Part shown: positions 1 through 8,557 of the stretch, in pieces | Layout of the letters: each line of letters begins with the position of its first letter | Position numbering within the stretch: the stretch's first letter is position 1 | The notes under the pieces: generated by a model | Told to the model about the DNA's origin: nothing | Seen by the model: only the letters and a program-made list of their open reading frames with translations | Database searches by the model: none | Assembly: GCF_002259755.1 (NCBI RefSeq) | Contig: NZ_MWWY01000021.1 | Location: 62,001-126,000, forward strand | Length of the DNA stretch: 64,000 nt | From: Bifidobacterium hapali | GTDB lineage: Bacteria > Actinomycetota > Actinomycetes > Actinomycetales > Bifidobacteriaceae | Reading direction: 5' to 3' | Program-made: the position numbers and the translations under genes

Positions 1-15
1 ATAAGTCCGCGCGTC

Positions 16-34
16 GCGTCCTTAATTGCAGGAG
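16..34. repeat. Short palindromic repeat, GTCC-TTAATTGC-AGGA type
   Basis: The motif GTCCTTAATTGCAGGA has arms that pair (GTCCT with AGGAC or AGGAG) around an AATT core. Near-identical copies lie at 24027-24043, 24130-24146 and 31351-31367, always between genes and next to a GCGC-rich stretch. Role unknown; it may be the tail of a larger repeat cut by the window start. Confidence 0.6.
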
Positions 35-89
35 AGCCAAGAGACAGGAGTTACTTCAGACAACGTCTGACAGAGTGAGCTGCACACTA

Positions 90-1202
90 CTATCGTCGCG
101 CAGCGGGACCGAGCGATGAACGATTCACAACTTTCGCGGCGATCAATCCCACTCCGTGCGCGGACGAAGAGAACGTCACTTCGTCCCCCACGCCGAGCAG
201 ATGCAGCGTCTCACGCATCGCAACTGAGCCGAGCTGCTCAAAATCAGGCCGCACAGTCGTCAGCGGCGGATACATGTTATCCATCGCTGGCATATCGTCG
301 AACCCAACCAAACTCACGTCCTGCGGAATACGCACGTCATGTTCATGCAACGCACGCGCCACACCAACCGCCTGACTGTCATTCGCACACACCACAACCG
401 ACGGAAGCACGCCACCCGACTGGCCGATCGAATCAAGCACATGATTCATCCGTGCATACGCTTCAGACGAATCCCACGTTTCACAACGTACCGTCACCGA
501 ACTAATCGACTTCGACCGTGTCGTTTTCACCCATGCATCTAGTCGCGTAGCAGCATCACGCCATTCGCTAGGACCGGCAAAATACAGCGCGCGACGGTGA
601 CCGTACTCCCCCAGCAGACGCACGACCTCCTCCATTGCACCCCACTGGTCGACGCCCATCATCGAGAATCGACCGCGACCGCGCGCACGAACAAGTCGCT
701 GCCCTTCGCTTACGCCAAGCGTGCCGTGCGTTGAGGTGAGAAACACACACGGCTGACTCACCTGCGTGCGACACGCAGCTTCAAACATGACGTCCGTTGG
801 CGTCAGAAAAATAAACGCATCCACGTTTTGCTCGTTAAACGTGCCGCACAGCTCCTCAAACTCTTGCTGCGTGCACAATGCTTCATGCACCATCATCACC
901 GACATGAACAGACCATGCTGCCGCGCAACAGTTTCAATAGACGAAATCGCTGAGATCGGACCAAAGAATCGCATACCACCAGCGATCAGGCCGATGGTGC
1001 GTGATCGTCTCGATGCAAGCGCGCGTGCGGAATTACTGGGGTGATAGTCAAGCTGTTTGATAGCTGCTTGCACGCGAGCGCGGGTTGTATCAGACACGTC
1101 CGGCGAGTCGTTGATCACGCGGGAAACAGTCTGATGGCTGACTCCTGCTAGCTTCGCGACCTCGAACATAGATGGACGCTTAGTGCCACGGCTGTTACCC
1201 AT
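90..1202 (-). CDS. LacI family transcriptional regulator
   Basis: A 370-residue DNA-binding repressor of the LacI/GalR family, the usual length. An N-terminal helix-turn-helix (about residues 12-35, with VAKLAGVSHQTVSRVI) is followed by the hinge region (HPSNSARALAS) and a periplasmic-binding-protein-like sugar sensor domain; the C-terminal part carries ANDSQAVGVARAL and DVSLVGFDD, typical of the effector-binding fold. The ATG is preceded at 8 bases by GGGGAGG. Such proteins normally bind a palindromic operator near sugar-uptake or glycosidase genes and release it when a sugar binds, but the likely target genes lie outside the window (beyond position 1), so the effector cannot be named. It reads away from rnhB in the same direction with 111 bases between them, so it may have its own promoter. 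Confidence 0.93.
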   Translation of the reverse strand: MGNSRGTKRPSMFEVAKLAGVSHQTVSRVINDSPDVSDTTRARVQAAIKQLDYHPSNSARALASRRSRTIGLIAGGMRFFGPISAISSIETVARQHGLFMSVMMVHEALCTQQEFEELCGTFNEQNVDAFIFLTPTDVMFEAACRTQVSQPCVFLTSTHGTLGVSEGQRLVRARGRGRFSMMGVDQWGAMEEVVRLLGEYGHRRALYFAGPSEWRDAATRLDAWVKTTRSKSISSVTVRCETWDSSEAYARMNHVLDSIGQSGGVLPSVVVCANDSQAVGVARALHEHDVRIPQDVSLVGFDDMPAMDNMYPPLTTVRPDFEQLGSVAMRETLHLLGVGDEVTFSSSAHGVGLIAAKVVNRSSLGPAARR

Positions 1203-1313
1203 ACGTCAAACCTCCCCGCATGTCACGCTGCTGTGCTGTGTTTTAGCTTACCGCGTCACTGCTAACGACACGGTGAGAACGTTCACAATGCTGTAATATC
1301 AACTGCAATATCG

Positions 1314-2057
1314 CTACTTGTGTGAGGTGAGATTCCAGCTCACACGATGCAAATCAGACGGACCATAAGTGGCGATGGCTTCTCGGTGCGCCGCTGAACC
1401 GTACCCTTTGTTATGTTCCCACGCGTACGGTGCGTATTGCGGCTTGCTGTGCGCGAGTTCGACCATGAGATGATCCCTCGTGACTTTGGCAATAACTGCG
1501 GCAGTTGCGACTGTGGCACAGTGACGATCGCCTTTGACTTTGGTGGTGATTGTAACGGGGACCGGTATTGTCGGCGCGTCGAATGTGTCGATTGCTTTGG
1601 TGATGTAGTCGTATGGTCCGTCGAGTATGCCGGCGATAGTGACGGAGTTGGCGGATTGATCAGTGTTCCCAAGTCCCAGCGATTGTTCGATATCGCCGAT
1701 CGCTCGCAACGCTGCGATGCCAAGTGCGTGTCCGATACCCCACTGATCGATTTCATGATTGGTGACTTGCCCAATCGCGTACGCTGCACACCAATGTTTC
1801 AGCGGTTCAACAATCGCTTCGCGACGATGCTCGGTCAGCATTTTCGAATCCGCTACCCCATCGGGCACGCTTAACATGGTCAAATCACGCGACCAAATCG
1901 CAGCCGCACCAACCATCGCTGGGCCTGCAAGCGAGCCACGACCGACCTCATCAAATCCGATAATGAGATCGGCACCTTGTGAAGCGAGTTCATGTTCCAG
2001 ATTAAGTGTGGGAATCTCACTGACGGCCAATGTACTGTACTGCCTTTCTTGTGTCAC
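1314..2057 (-). CDS. rnhB: Ribonuclease HII
   Basis: Removes ribonucleotides misincorporated into DNA and the RNA of RNA/DNA hybrids, acting in the cytoplasm. The 247-residue protein shows the family signature IIGFDEVGRGSLAGP (about residues 32-46, holding the first Asp-Glu pair), a third acidic residue in ILDGPYDY and the GDRHCATVATAAVIAKVTRD block with the fourth Asp. The start chosen is GTG at 2057, the only in-frame candidate upstream of the catalytic motif that keeps the full N-terminus; no convincing ribosome-binding site precedes it, so the exact start is uncertain. It lies just downstream of lepB with 33 bases between, a linkage often seen in Actinobacteria (rplS-lepB-rnhB), which supports one transcription unit. 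Confidence 0.93.
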   Translation of the reverse strand: MTQERQYSTLAVSEIPTLNLEHELASQGADLIIGFDEVGRGSLAGPAMVGAAAIWSRDLTMLSVPDGVADSKMLTEHRREAIVEPLKHWCAAYAIGQVTNHEIDQWGIGHALGIAALRAIGDIEQSLGLGNTDQSANSVTIAGILDGPYDYITKAIDTFDAPTIPVPVTITTKVKGDRHCATVATAAVIAKVTRDHLMVELAHSKPQYAPYAWEHNKGYGSAAHREAIATYGPSDLHRVSWNLTSHK

Positions 2058-2090
2058 GATGGTATGTCACGATGTTGCGTCACGGTGGTA

Positions 2091-2831
2091 TCAATTACCA
2101 TTATGCTGACCGGATGGCACAGCAGCGAACGTGTCATGATGGCTGTTCAACGTACCGATGCGCGCAATCGGCCAGTAACGAGCGACTGCCACCCCGACAA
2201 TATTCTTGATTGGTACGAGTCCGTGTTCACTATCGTCCTGATGATACCGGGAATCGGCGGAATTTGCGCGGTTATCGCCCATCACGAACACATGACCCGC
2301 ACTCACTTCAACACGAAATGCAAATGCACTCGGCTCAACACCGTCACGCAAATACGCACGTTCATCAACCGCAACACCGTTGATACGAATCGGTTCACCG
2401 GCACCATCACATTCGACCACGTCGCCAGGCAATCCGATTAATCGTTTGATCAGATAGTCGCCACCAAGCGCGCCACGATCTTCTTGCGACAACCAGTGTG
2501 ACGGATCATCAAATACGATAATATCGCCACGATGCAGACCATCGATACTAGGAGCAAGTTTGCTTGTAGCAACTCGATCTCCGGGTTGAATCGTGTCACG
2601 CATGGAACCGGATGGAATAACATAACAGCCAATCAACACGATACGTATCAGGAGCACAACAAATACTGGAATACCGCACCAAATCAGTACATCGTGCCAA
2701 GCCGACGCAGCCGACGAGTGACCACGCTGCCGTCGCAACGTTGCAACTGCATTGTTATCTGCCGTCATCGGTGCCGGATTCACGCCATGATCGGCCACCA
2801 TCAGTGTGTGCCGGTCATCGTTTGACTGCAT
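2091..2831 (-). CDS. lepB: Signal peptidase I
   Basis: Cleaves signal peptides from secreted proteins at the outer face of the membrane. The 246-residue protein has one N-terminal membrane segment (about residues 50-70, WCGIPVFVVLLIRIVLIGCY), then the catalytic Ser in PSGSMRDTIQPGD and the catalytic Lys in YLIKRLIGLPGD; GDNRANSADSR is the conserved box near the C-terminus. An open frame extends upstream into rplS, but the ATG at 2831 is preceded by AAGGAG at 6 bases and gives the normal family length, so that start was chosen. It follows rplS in the same direction and precedes rnhB, forming a small cluster linking ribosome, secretion and nucleic-acid repair genes. Confidence 0.93.
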   Translation of the reverse strand: MQSNDDRHTLMVADHGVNPAPMTADNNAVATLRRQRGHSSAASAWHDVLIWCGIPVFVVLLIRIVLIGCYVIPSGSMRDTIQPGDRVATSKLAPSIDGLHRGDIIVFDDPSHWLSQEDRGALGGDYLIKRLIGLPGDVVECDGAGEPIRINGVAVDERAYLRDGVEPSAFAFRVEVSAGHVFVMGDNRANSADSRYHQDDSEHGLVPIKNIVGVAVARYWPIARIGTLNSHHDTFAAVPSGQHNGN

Positions 2832-2903
2832 AATCAACTCCTTACTCATCGCCACATCGCAACGATTATGCCGCTCTCTATAGCACAAAGCCGCTGATAT
2901 GCG

Positions 2904-2934
2904 ACAGCCCGGAGCCATACCGGTTCCGGGCTGT
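2904..2934 (-). terminator. Hairpin after rplS
   Basis: A 10-bp perfect stem (ACAGCCCGGA with TCCGGGCTGT) with an 11-base loop lies between rplS and lepB. There is no T-run after it on the minus strand, so it may be a weak terminator, an attenuator or an mRNA-stabilising structure controlling how much transcription reaches lepB. Confidence 0.5.
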
Positions 2935-2997
2935 AGTGTACACCTACTCACGCAAGTTAGCCGCATACATATATGCGAGCAAATGCGCGGATTATGC

Positions 2998-3363
2998 TCA
3001 CTTCTCGGTGTTGTCGCGGCGCTCGACGATACGAGCAGCCTTACCACGCAGGGAGCGCAGGTAGTACAGCTTGGCGCGACGCACGCGACCACGACGAACC
3101 AGCTTGATGGAGTCGATGGACGGGGTGTGCAGCGGGAAACGACGTTCCACACCAGCACCAAAGCTGACCTTACGAACAACGAAAGTCTCGTGTACACCAG
3201 CACCCTTACGAGCGATCACCACACCGGTGAACGTCTGAATACGGGAGTTGTTACCTTCCTTGATCTTCACGTTCACGTCGACAGTGTCGCCGGGACGGAA
3301 AGCCGGGATTTCCTCAGCCGGCTTCAAGTGCTTGGCGTCAAATGCGTCAATAGCGTTAGCCAT
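2998..3363 (-). CDS. rplS: 50S ribosomal protein L19
   Basis: Structural protein at the interface of the 30S and 50S subunits. The 121-residue sequence has the recognisable L19 features: [16 protein letters not shown] at residues 23-38, [16 protein letters not shown] in the middle and the basic block [21 protein letters not shown] near the end. AAGGAA stands 4 bases before the ATG. In many bacteria rplS is the last gene of the rpsP-rimM-trmD operon; here that operon is some 45 kb away (48.1-54.1 kb), so rplS is uncoupled from it and instead leads lepB and rnhB. The leader at 3403-3448 can form a long hairpin closed by GGGTCTG and CAGACC, which might serve in autoregulation (inference only). 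Confidence 0.96.
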   Translation of the reverse strand: MANAIDAFDAKHLKPAEEIPAFRPGDTVDVNVKIKEGNNSRIQTFTGVVIARKGAGVHETFVVRKVSFGAGVERRFPLHTPSIDSIKLVRRGRVRRAKLYYLRSLRGKAARIVERRDNTEK

Positions 3364-3628
3364 GATATTCCTTCAGTGCTGCCGCATATCAGTCACAATC
3401 AGGGTCTGCGATCATCTACTATGAGCAGCGCGCTCACACCCACAGACCGTAACGTTCCTCCCTCAGGTTTGCCCTTGGGAAGCCTGTCAATCCGCCGGAA
3501 GACTGGCGTGCATAATGCGCGCACCGCCCGGCTGGACCCTCGGAGTGACCGGCTTATGCGGCGACCGGCCCCTCGACACAGCAATCGTCTAATCTACATG
3601 GCAATCTCGACATGAGGAGATGATGATC

Positions 3629-4489
3629 ATGGTATATCGTCGTGATGTGTCGTTACATGATGGCTCACATATGCCTCGCTTTGGCATGGGTACTTGGCAT
3701 TTGGCCGAAGGTAGGCATTCTCAATCGCAGGAAATCGCAGCGTTACGAGCTGGTTTAGATGCAGGAATCTCGTTAATCGATACTGCCGAAATGTATGCGG
3801 ATGGTCGCGCGGAATCGTTGGTCGGCCGCGCAATCGCCGGCTATGACCGGTCACGGTTGTTTCTCGTGTCCAAAGTCTATCCGCACAACGCTGGACGCGC
3901 GCATTTGCGGCACAGTCTCGAGGCGTCGCTCAAACGACTCGGCACCGACTATCTCGACATGTATCTACTGCATTGGCGCGGGTCTGTTCCGCTGGCTGAA
4001 ACTATCGACTGTATGGAGCAAGCGAAGGCGGACGACCTGATTCACAATTGGGGCGTGTCTAATTTTGACACGGACGATATGCACGAGTTGTTTGCTATAC
4101 CGGGCGGGGATAACTGTGCAGTCAATCAGGACTTGTATCATCTCGGCTCGCGCGGAGTCGAGTTCGATCTGTTGCCGTGGATGGATGCGCATCATGTGCC
4201 ACTTATGGCTTACTGTCCGTTAGCGCAGGCTGGCCGATTGCAAGATCGATTACTCAGTTCACCGGCTGTGCGTGAGATTGCCGATGCGCACGACGTTCAA
4301 CCATTGCAGATACTGCTTGCGTTTATTTTGCATCGCGATGACACTATCGCCATCCCGTGCAGCGGCAACGCCCGGCATGTGCTTGATAATCTGCGCGCGT
4401 GCGATGTTGAACTGTCCGCCGATGAGTTCGCCATGTTAGATGATGCGTTCCCTGCACCGTCTAGTAAAGAGCCGCTTGATATGCAATGA
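3629..4489 (+). CDS. Aldo/keto reductase
   Basis: NADPH-dependent oxidoreductase of the aldo-keto reductase superfamily, a TIM-barrel enzyme reducing aldehydes or ketones in the cytoplasm. The 286-residue protein has MPRFGMGTWHLAEG near the start, the catalytic Asp and Tyr in SLIDTAEMYADGRAE, the Lys in FLVSKVYPHNAG, the catalytic His in YLLHWRG, and the cofactor-binding tail IPCSGNARHVLDNL. The substrate cannot be told. Three ATGs lie in frame at 3620, 3623 and 3629; GAGGAG at 3614-3619 sits 9 bases before the third, so 3629 was chosen. The HAD hydrolase starts 9 bases after the stop, so the two are very likely co-transcribed. Confidence 0.92.
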   Translation: MVYRRDVSLHDGSHMPRFGMGTWHLAEGRHSQSQEIAALRAGLDAGISLIDTAEMYADGRAESLVGRAIAGYDRSRLFLVSKVYPHNAGRAHLRHSLEASLKRLGTDYLDMYLLHWRGSVPLAETIDCMEQAKADDLIHNWGVSNFDTDDMHELFAIPGGDNCAVNQDLYHLGSRGVEFDLLPWMDAHHVPLMAYCPLAQAGRLQDRLLSSPAVREIADAHDVQPLQILLAFILHRDDTIAIPCSGNARHVLDNLRACDVELSADEFAMLDDAFPAPSSKEPLDMQ

Positions 4490-4498
4490 CGGTGAACC

Positions 4499-5149
4499 AT
4501 GATCGATAACGTAATCTTCGACGTATGCGGTGTACTGGTCGACTGGCAACCGCGGCGCGCGTTGGATGGCCTGTTTTCTCCTGATCAAATTGATGAGTTC
4601 TTTGCCGATGACGACCGTTGCGGATTCTTATATTTCGATGATCTACATGATGGCGGCACCGATTATGCCGACTTGATCGACGAGTACGAACGTGAGTATG
4701 GGGCTCGTCTTGGGTTGCGGATGCGAGCTTATGCAGCACATGTTGAACGCACGCTTGTCGGCACGATACCGGGTATGATGTCGCTGATTGAGGATCTTAA
4801 GTCAGCTGGCGTTGGCGTGTGGGCGCTCACTAACTGGGGACACGACACATGGCCGATCATGCGAAATCGGTTTCCGGACCTGTTTGACACATTGGATGGC
4901 GTGATGGTTTCCGGCGTGGAAGGAGTGCGCAAACCAGATCGCGCGGCGTTTGATCTGGCGATTACTCGGTTTGCAGTGGAACGAGGGCATACGCTGTTTG
5001 TGGACGATTCCCCATATAATGTGGACGGCGCGCGTGCTGCCGGACTTACGGCCATACGCTTCGACTCAGCCGAACAGACGCGTAACTGGCTGGCCGATCA
5101 TGGCGTAATTTCACGAGCCGAACATCATTCATCCACGAGCTGGGCATGA
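4499..5149 (+). CDS. HAD superfamily hydrolase (HAD-IA, YihX-like)
   Basis: A 216-residue member of the haloacid dehalogenase superfamily, most like the sugar-phosphatase/dehalogenase branch. Motif I is IFDVCGVLVDW (residues 5-15) with the nucleophile Asp; the position two residues later is Cys, where true phosphatases have Asp and dehalogenase-like members have a small residue, so phosphatase activity is not certain. Motif II is the WALTNWG region, motif III the Lys in GVRKPDRAAF, and motif IV the FVDDSPYNVDGARAAG Asp pair. It follows the aldo-keto reductase by 9 bases, suggesting joint expression, perhaps in handling reactive or phosphorylated aldehydes (speculative). Substrate unknown. Confidence 0.85.
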   Translation: MIDNVIFDVCGVLVDWQPRRALDGLFSPDQIDEFFADDDRCGFLYFDDLHDGGTDYADLIDEYEREYGARLGLRMRAYAAHVERTLVGTIPGMMSLIEDLKSAGVGVWALTNWGHDTWPIMRNRFPDLFDTLDGVMVSGVEGVRKPDRAAFDLAITRFAVERGHTLFVDDSPYNVDGARAAGLTAIRFDSAEQTRNWLADHGVISRAEHHSSTSWA

Positions 5150-5319
5150 GTTGCATGTATCTTCCCGCATTCTTATTATCTCGTCGTGGCTATTATTGGT
5201 CCGCATAACGAACTTATATAGCTCAAATAATGAACATCGTTCCGCTTGATGTGCGGACGTCGCAGTGCATAACTGAGTGCCTGTATACGACGAGAAAATC
5301 AGGGTGGTGGAGGGTTATC

Positions 5320-5892
5320 ATGAGCGTGTTTTCATTGACCGCAAATAACGAAATCGGATCAGCGGCCGTCTGGAAATCCGTGGCATTAGGTCAGTTGACA
5401 TTTCCACAAGCTCCCAATCCATATGAGGCAGACTTTGACGATACGTTCTGGACAAGCCGACATGAAGAATACAATCGCCTCGAATGGGACACACTAGATT
5501 GGCATGCCATTCGCACACAATTAAGTAATGTAGCTCACAAACTCGAACAACAACCTGACTCACAGCCAGAACTCGAATTCGACGTACCATCTATCCGAGA
5601 ACGTACGTTCCTAGAAATGTGGTTCGGATACGGAGACCCAAGCGTAGAAGCACATCGCATAGGACAAGATCGATATGAAGTTGGTTATGGACAGCATCGT
5701 ATTTGTGCTTACGCTGATTATCCAATGCAGCCCAGAGATCGCGATCTGATGAGAATCCCAGCAAGCGGCTTTTTACCAAGCGGCCCGCTCTCCCCCAATA
5801 CACACATTCCTATGCTGATTCACGATGCAACTGTAGACAACAAGTCAACGAATCATACGGGCCATACAGATCGTTACACTAGCGGATTATAG
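5320..5892 (+). CDS. Hypothetical protein with a ParB/Srx-like GQHR motif
   Basis: A 190-residue protein I do not recognise as a named family. The ATG at 5320 follows GGAGGG by 5 bases, better than the upstream ATG at 5230. The N-terminal half is acidic and aromatic, with a helical stretch rich in Trp, Glu and Arg; the middle (about residues 112-140) reads EAHRIGQDRYEVGYGQHRICAYADY in pieces, resembling the strand-turn GxHR..A core of ParB/sulfiredoxin-like domains, where the GxHR loop binds nucleotide. The last 40 residues are polar and probably disordered. No transmembrane segment or signal peptide. It stands alone with 170 bases before it, 39 bases before the rRNA methyltransferase gene, and is more AT-rich than its neighbours, hinting at acquisition by transfer. 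Confidence 0.7.
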   Translation: MSVFSLTANNEIGSAAVWKSVALGQLTFPQAPNPYEADFDDTFWTSRHEEYNRLEWDTLDWHAIRTQLSNVAHKLEQQPDSQPELEFDVPSIRERTFLEMWFGYGDPSVEAHRIGQDRYEVGYGQHRICAYADYPMQPRDRDLMRIPASGFLPSGPLSPNTHIPMLIHDATVDNKSTNHTGHTDRYTSGL

Positions 5893-5931
5893 GTTTACAG
5901 TCAGCTCACAGACACGGGAAGCAGAAACGGC

Positions 5932-7404
5932 ATGAAGGCAAATAGAGCATACGCGCGCGCAACGATCACCGGTAAAGGCGAGCGCGCATTGCAAGATGGA
6001 CATCCTTGGGTATACGAAGCCGAAATTCGGCGTTTCGAGTTACCATCCGGCCAAGCTTGGGATAACAACGGGTCACTTCAGGCCGGCGCATGGTCTTCTC
6101 CAACCAGTGGTACCAGTGGTCAAGAGGATTCCTCGATTTCTGCTCCTGAAGAAGTAAATAAACGATCGGCACCGGCGCGTCAGGAACGTGACACGGTTAG
6201 GCGAGCAATCTGGGAGCGTCGCCGCCGCAAAGAGGAGCTCAGTGCGCCTGCTACGGATGATGAGATCATTCCGCTTGATGCGTTGCCTGACGGTTCGATC
6301 GTCGATGTGGTGAATCGTAAAGGAACATATCTCGGTACTGGATTGCTGTCACGACACAGTCGTATTCGCATACGACTGGTGACGCGTAACGCTAACGATG
6401 ATTTTTCGCCAGCGTTTTGGGAGCGCAAAGTTCGCTGGGCGTGGGAGTATCGCAAAACCGTTATGGGTTCTGATGCCAATGCTTGCCGCGTGATTTTCTC
6501 TGAAGCCGACGAATTCCCGGGGCTTATTGTGGACCGATTCAATGACGTGCTCGTTACCCAGACGTTGTCTGCTGGTATGGAACGTCTCAAGCCGGTCGTT
6601 TTCCCTGCCTTGCTTAAGGTTTTCGCAGACGATGGTATTACGTTGCGTGGTATTTACGAACGCAATGATGTGGCTACGCGTCGGCTGGAAGGTCTTGAAC
6701 AGACAACAGGATGGTGGCGCGAGCCAGCCGGCGATGCATCGCTCGTTGTCACTGACATCACAGAAAACGGCGTGCACTACCATGTCGACGTGGCCAACGG
6801 CCAAAAAACCGGCTTCTTCCTTGACCAAAAATATAACCGCCGCGCAGTTGCACGTATCGCGCAAGGACGACGCGTGCTCGACTGTTGCACGCATACTGGT
6901 TCGTTCGCGCTTAATGCTGCGCTTGGCGGTGCTGAGTTCGTGCGCGCAGTTGACGTTTCTGAAACTGCTATTGCTATGGCACGCGACAACGCTCAGCTCA
7001 ACGGTCCCGATGTTGTTTCACGCATGGATTTCACGGTTGCTAACATTTTCGATCTACTGCCTGAACTGGAACGCACGCATAATCCGGAACGATTTGACTT
7101 CATTATTCTTGACCCACCGGCGTTTACTAAGAGCCGCAAGACTGTCAGCTCGGCCGAACGCGGTTATCGTGAGATCAACTATCGAGCGATGCGTATTTTG
7201 CCACGCGGTGGATATTTAGCAACCTGCTCGTGCTCACATTTCATGGATCATGAACGGTTTAAGCGTATGATCGCTGAAGCTGCGCAGGATGCCGGCGTAC
7301 GACTGCGGCAAATTGAAGAACGCCAGCAAGCGCCGGATCATCCGATCGTATGGGGTATTCCCGAGACGGACTATCTCAAGTGCTTCTTGTTCCAAGTAGT
7401 GTGA
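5932..7404 (+). CDS. RlmI-type class I rRNA (cytosine-C5) methyltransferase with insertion
   Basis: SAM-dependent RNA methyltransferase of the RlmI/PUA family, predicted to make 5-methylcytosine in 23S rRNA. The N-terminus (ARATITGKGERALQDGHPWVYEAEI) is the PUA-like start; the Rossmann domain has DCCTHTGSFALNAALGGA (SAM loop, about residue 320), the acidic VDVSETAI strand end, and the LDPPAFTKS motif; CSCSH near residue 435 carries the candidate catalytic Cys. At 490 residues it is about 90 longer than usual because of a low-complexity, charged insertion at about residues 38-115 splitting the PUA region (rich in Ser, Glu and a run of Arg/Lys). It probably has its own promoter; its target base is inferred from the family only. 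Confidence 0.88.
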   Translation: MKANRAYARATITGKGERALQDGHPWVYEAEIRRFELPSGQAWDNNGSLQAGAWSSPTSGTSGQEDSSISAPEEVNKRSAPARQERDTVRRAIWERRRRKEELSAPATDDEIIPLDALPDGSIVDVVNRKGTYLGTGLLSRHSRIRIRLVTRNANDDFSPAFWERKVRWAWEYRKTVMGSDANACRVIFSEADEFPGLIVDRFNDVLVTQTLSAGMERLKPVVFPALLKVFADDGITLRGIYERNDVATRRLEGLEQTTGWWREPAGDASLVVTDITENGVHYHVDVANGQKTGFFLDQKYNRRAVARIAQGRRVLDCCTHTGSFALNAALGGAEFVRAVDVSETAIAMARDNAQLNGPDVVSRMDFTVANIFDLLPELERTHNPERFDFIILDPPAFTKSRKTVSSAERGYREINYRAMRILPRGGYLATCSCSHFMDHERFKRMIAEAAQDAGVRLRQIEERQQAPDHPIVWGIPETDYLKCFLFQVV

Positions 7405-7455
7405 CCGATCGCGTGGGCGGCTGTGGCGTAGCTTATATGCGCCGGCAGGGGCAAC

Positions 7456-7473
7456 CATTGCCTTGCGGCAATG
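7456..7473. terminator. Hairpin between convergent genes
   Basis: CATTGCC and GGCAATG form a 7-bp stem with a TTGC loop, itself enclosed by GCGCCG...CGGCGC. It lies between the convergent methyltransferase and DUF1893 genes, so it probably ends transcription from both sides, though no T-run is present. Confidence 0.45.
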
Positions 7474-7476
7474 CCG

Positions 7477-7917
7477 CTATCGGCGCATCAACTTTGCCAC
7501 CGCCGCCCGAATAGCCGGCTCGGCTTGAACTGGGTCGTCAATATCGACTACGGACTGTTCAATCGGACACATGCCAGTTCGGCTACGGTTCAAAATAACC
7601 GGTATCAGCGTGCCATACGATGAGTCAATATGGTGAGCTTGCAACGCAGCCAGTCCAGCTTCGCTCATCGTCTGCGCGTACACAGCCGCCACACCGAGCC
7701 GCACATACAGCAGAGCTGCACCCTTGCCGACGACCCGGTCAGCGGCAGCATACTCATCGAGTCGTTGGCCGGTTGCAAGCCATTGCAGCAGTGGTCGTAC
7801 TCCTCGGCCAGTCCCCGTCAACACGTCAACATGACCGTTCACATCAGTGCGGCAGGCCGCGCAGCCGAACGAATCATCGCCAGTCAACACGGCCTTCGCA
7901 CGTTCAAGATCGCTCAC
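7477..7917 (-). CDS. DUF1893 domain protein (cytidine-deaminase-like fold)
   Basis: A 146-residue protein matching the DUF1893 family, whose known structures have a cytidine-deaminase-like fold but whose reaction is unknown. Recognisable segments: GTGRGVRPLLQWLATG, ADRVVGKGAALLYVRLGV and the C-terminal MCPIEQSV, with the Cys of MCP conserved in the family. CAAC near residue 20 adds two more Cys. It begins with GTG five bases after the S-component gene, and the operon order DUF362 - ECF S component - DUF1893 suggests that it works on, or senses, whatever the transporter brings in. Cytoplasmic by sequence. Family assignment is from memory of its motifs; function is not claimed. Confidence 0.8.
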   Translation of the reverse strand: MSDLERAKAVLTGDDSFGCAACRTDVNGHVDVLTGTGRGVRPLLQWLATGQRLDEYAAADRVVGKGAALLYVRLGVAAVYAQTMSEAGLAALQAHHIDSSYGTLIPVILNRSRTGMCPIEQSVVDIDDPVQAEPAIRAAVAKLMRR

Positions 7918-7922
7918 GCTTA

Positions 7923-8501
7923 TCAGCGTGCGTACCGATCAACCGCAGTCATAATCACCGGAATCAGTATCCACTGCAAGATAAGTCCCGGCAGTCCAGT
8001 CACCACGGCAGCCCAAACCGACGCAACCGTCATCGTCGTATTACCGAGTACCGACACCGCCACGGCAATCGCGAGCACATCGGCAACACGACCGGCGACC
8101 TGTGCACCGAGTAACTTGCCAAGCCAGCTAAGCGGCGACGGCACGGCGGCTGGCACGCGCACGCCGCGCAACAATCCAGCAACCAGACCGTACACAGCCA
8201 GTTCAATCACCATAAACGGCACCATTGCAGCCATTGGCATACCGGTGAGCAGGAAACTCACGATCGGCGCGAGCGCACCGGTGGCAAGTCCTGCGAACGG
8301 GCCGGCCAGCAGACCGACGAGCAGTACCGGCAGGTGCATCGGCAGCAAGGTTTGACCGATCATCGGGCCAAAGCCGAGCGCAGCACCGGCAACGTGGAAA
8401 ATCTGAGGTAGTGCGACGGCAGCGACTACAGCGATGAACGCGGCAGAAGTCTGGACTTTGACCGACGGTAATGCACGAGTTGACGTACTAGTAGTTGACA
8501 T
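7923..8501 (-). CDS. ECF transporter S component (substrate unknown)
   Basis: Membrane substrate-capture subunit of an energy-coupling-factor importer for a vitamin-like compound. The 192-residue protein has about five to six hydrophobic helices: AFIAVVAAVALPQIFHVAG, LLVGLLAGPFAGLATG, PIVSFLLTGMP and further segments, with the GPMIGQTLLPMHLPVLL stretch typical of one S-component group. The ATG at 8501 has GAAGGAG 8 bases upstream; the longer frame to 8537 would begin before that site and is less likely. No ATPase or T-component genes lie nearby, so it must share the general EcfAA'T module (group II type). Its place between DUF362 and DUF1893 genes is the only hint of substrate, and it is not enough to name one. 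Confidence 0.85.
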   Translation of the reverse strand: MSTTSTSTRALPSVKVQTSAAFIAVVAAVALPQIFHVAGAALGFGPMIGQTLLPMHLPVLLVGLLAGPFAGLATGALAPIVSFLLTGMPMAAMVPFMVIELAVYGLVAGLLRGVRVPAAVPSPLSWLGKLLGAQVAGRVADVLAIAVAVSVLGNTTMTVASVWAAVVTGLPGLILQWILIPVIMTAVDRYAR

Positions 8502-8557
8502 AATGTATGCTCCTTCTTCGCTTATGTTCCTCGTCAATCAACGTTTGTTAGCGTTTA

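Noticed and set aside
2832-3203. Longer N-terminus for signal peptidase I
   Set aside because: The extra 124 residues overlap rplS on the same strand in another frame, are rich in Arg/Cys/Ser, and the ATG at 2831 has a strong ribosome site and gives the family length.
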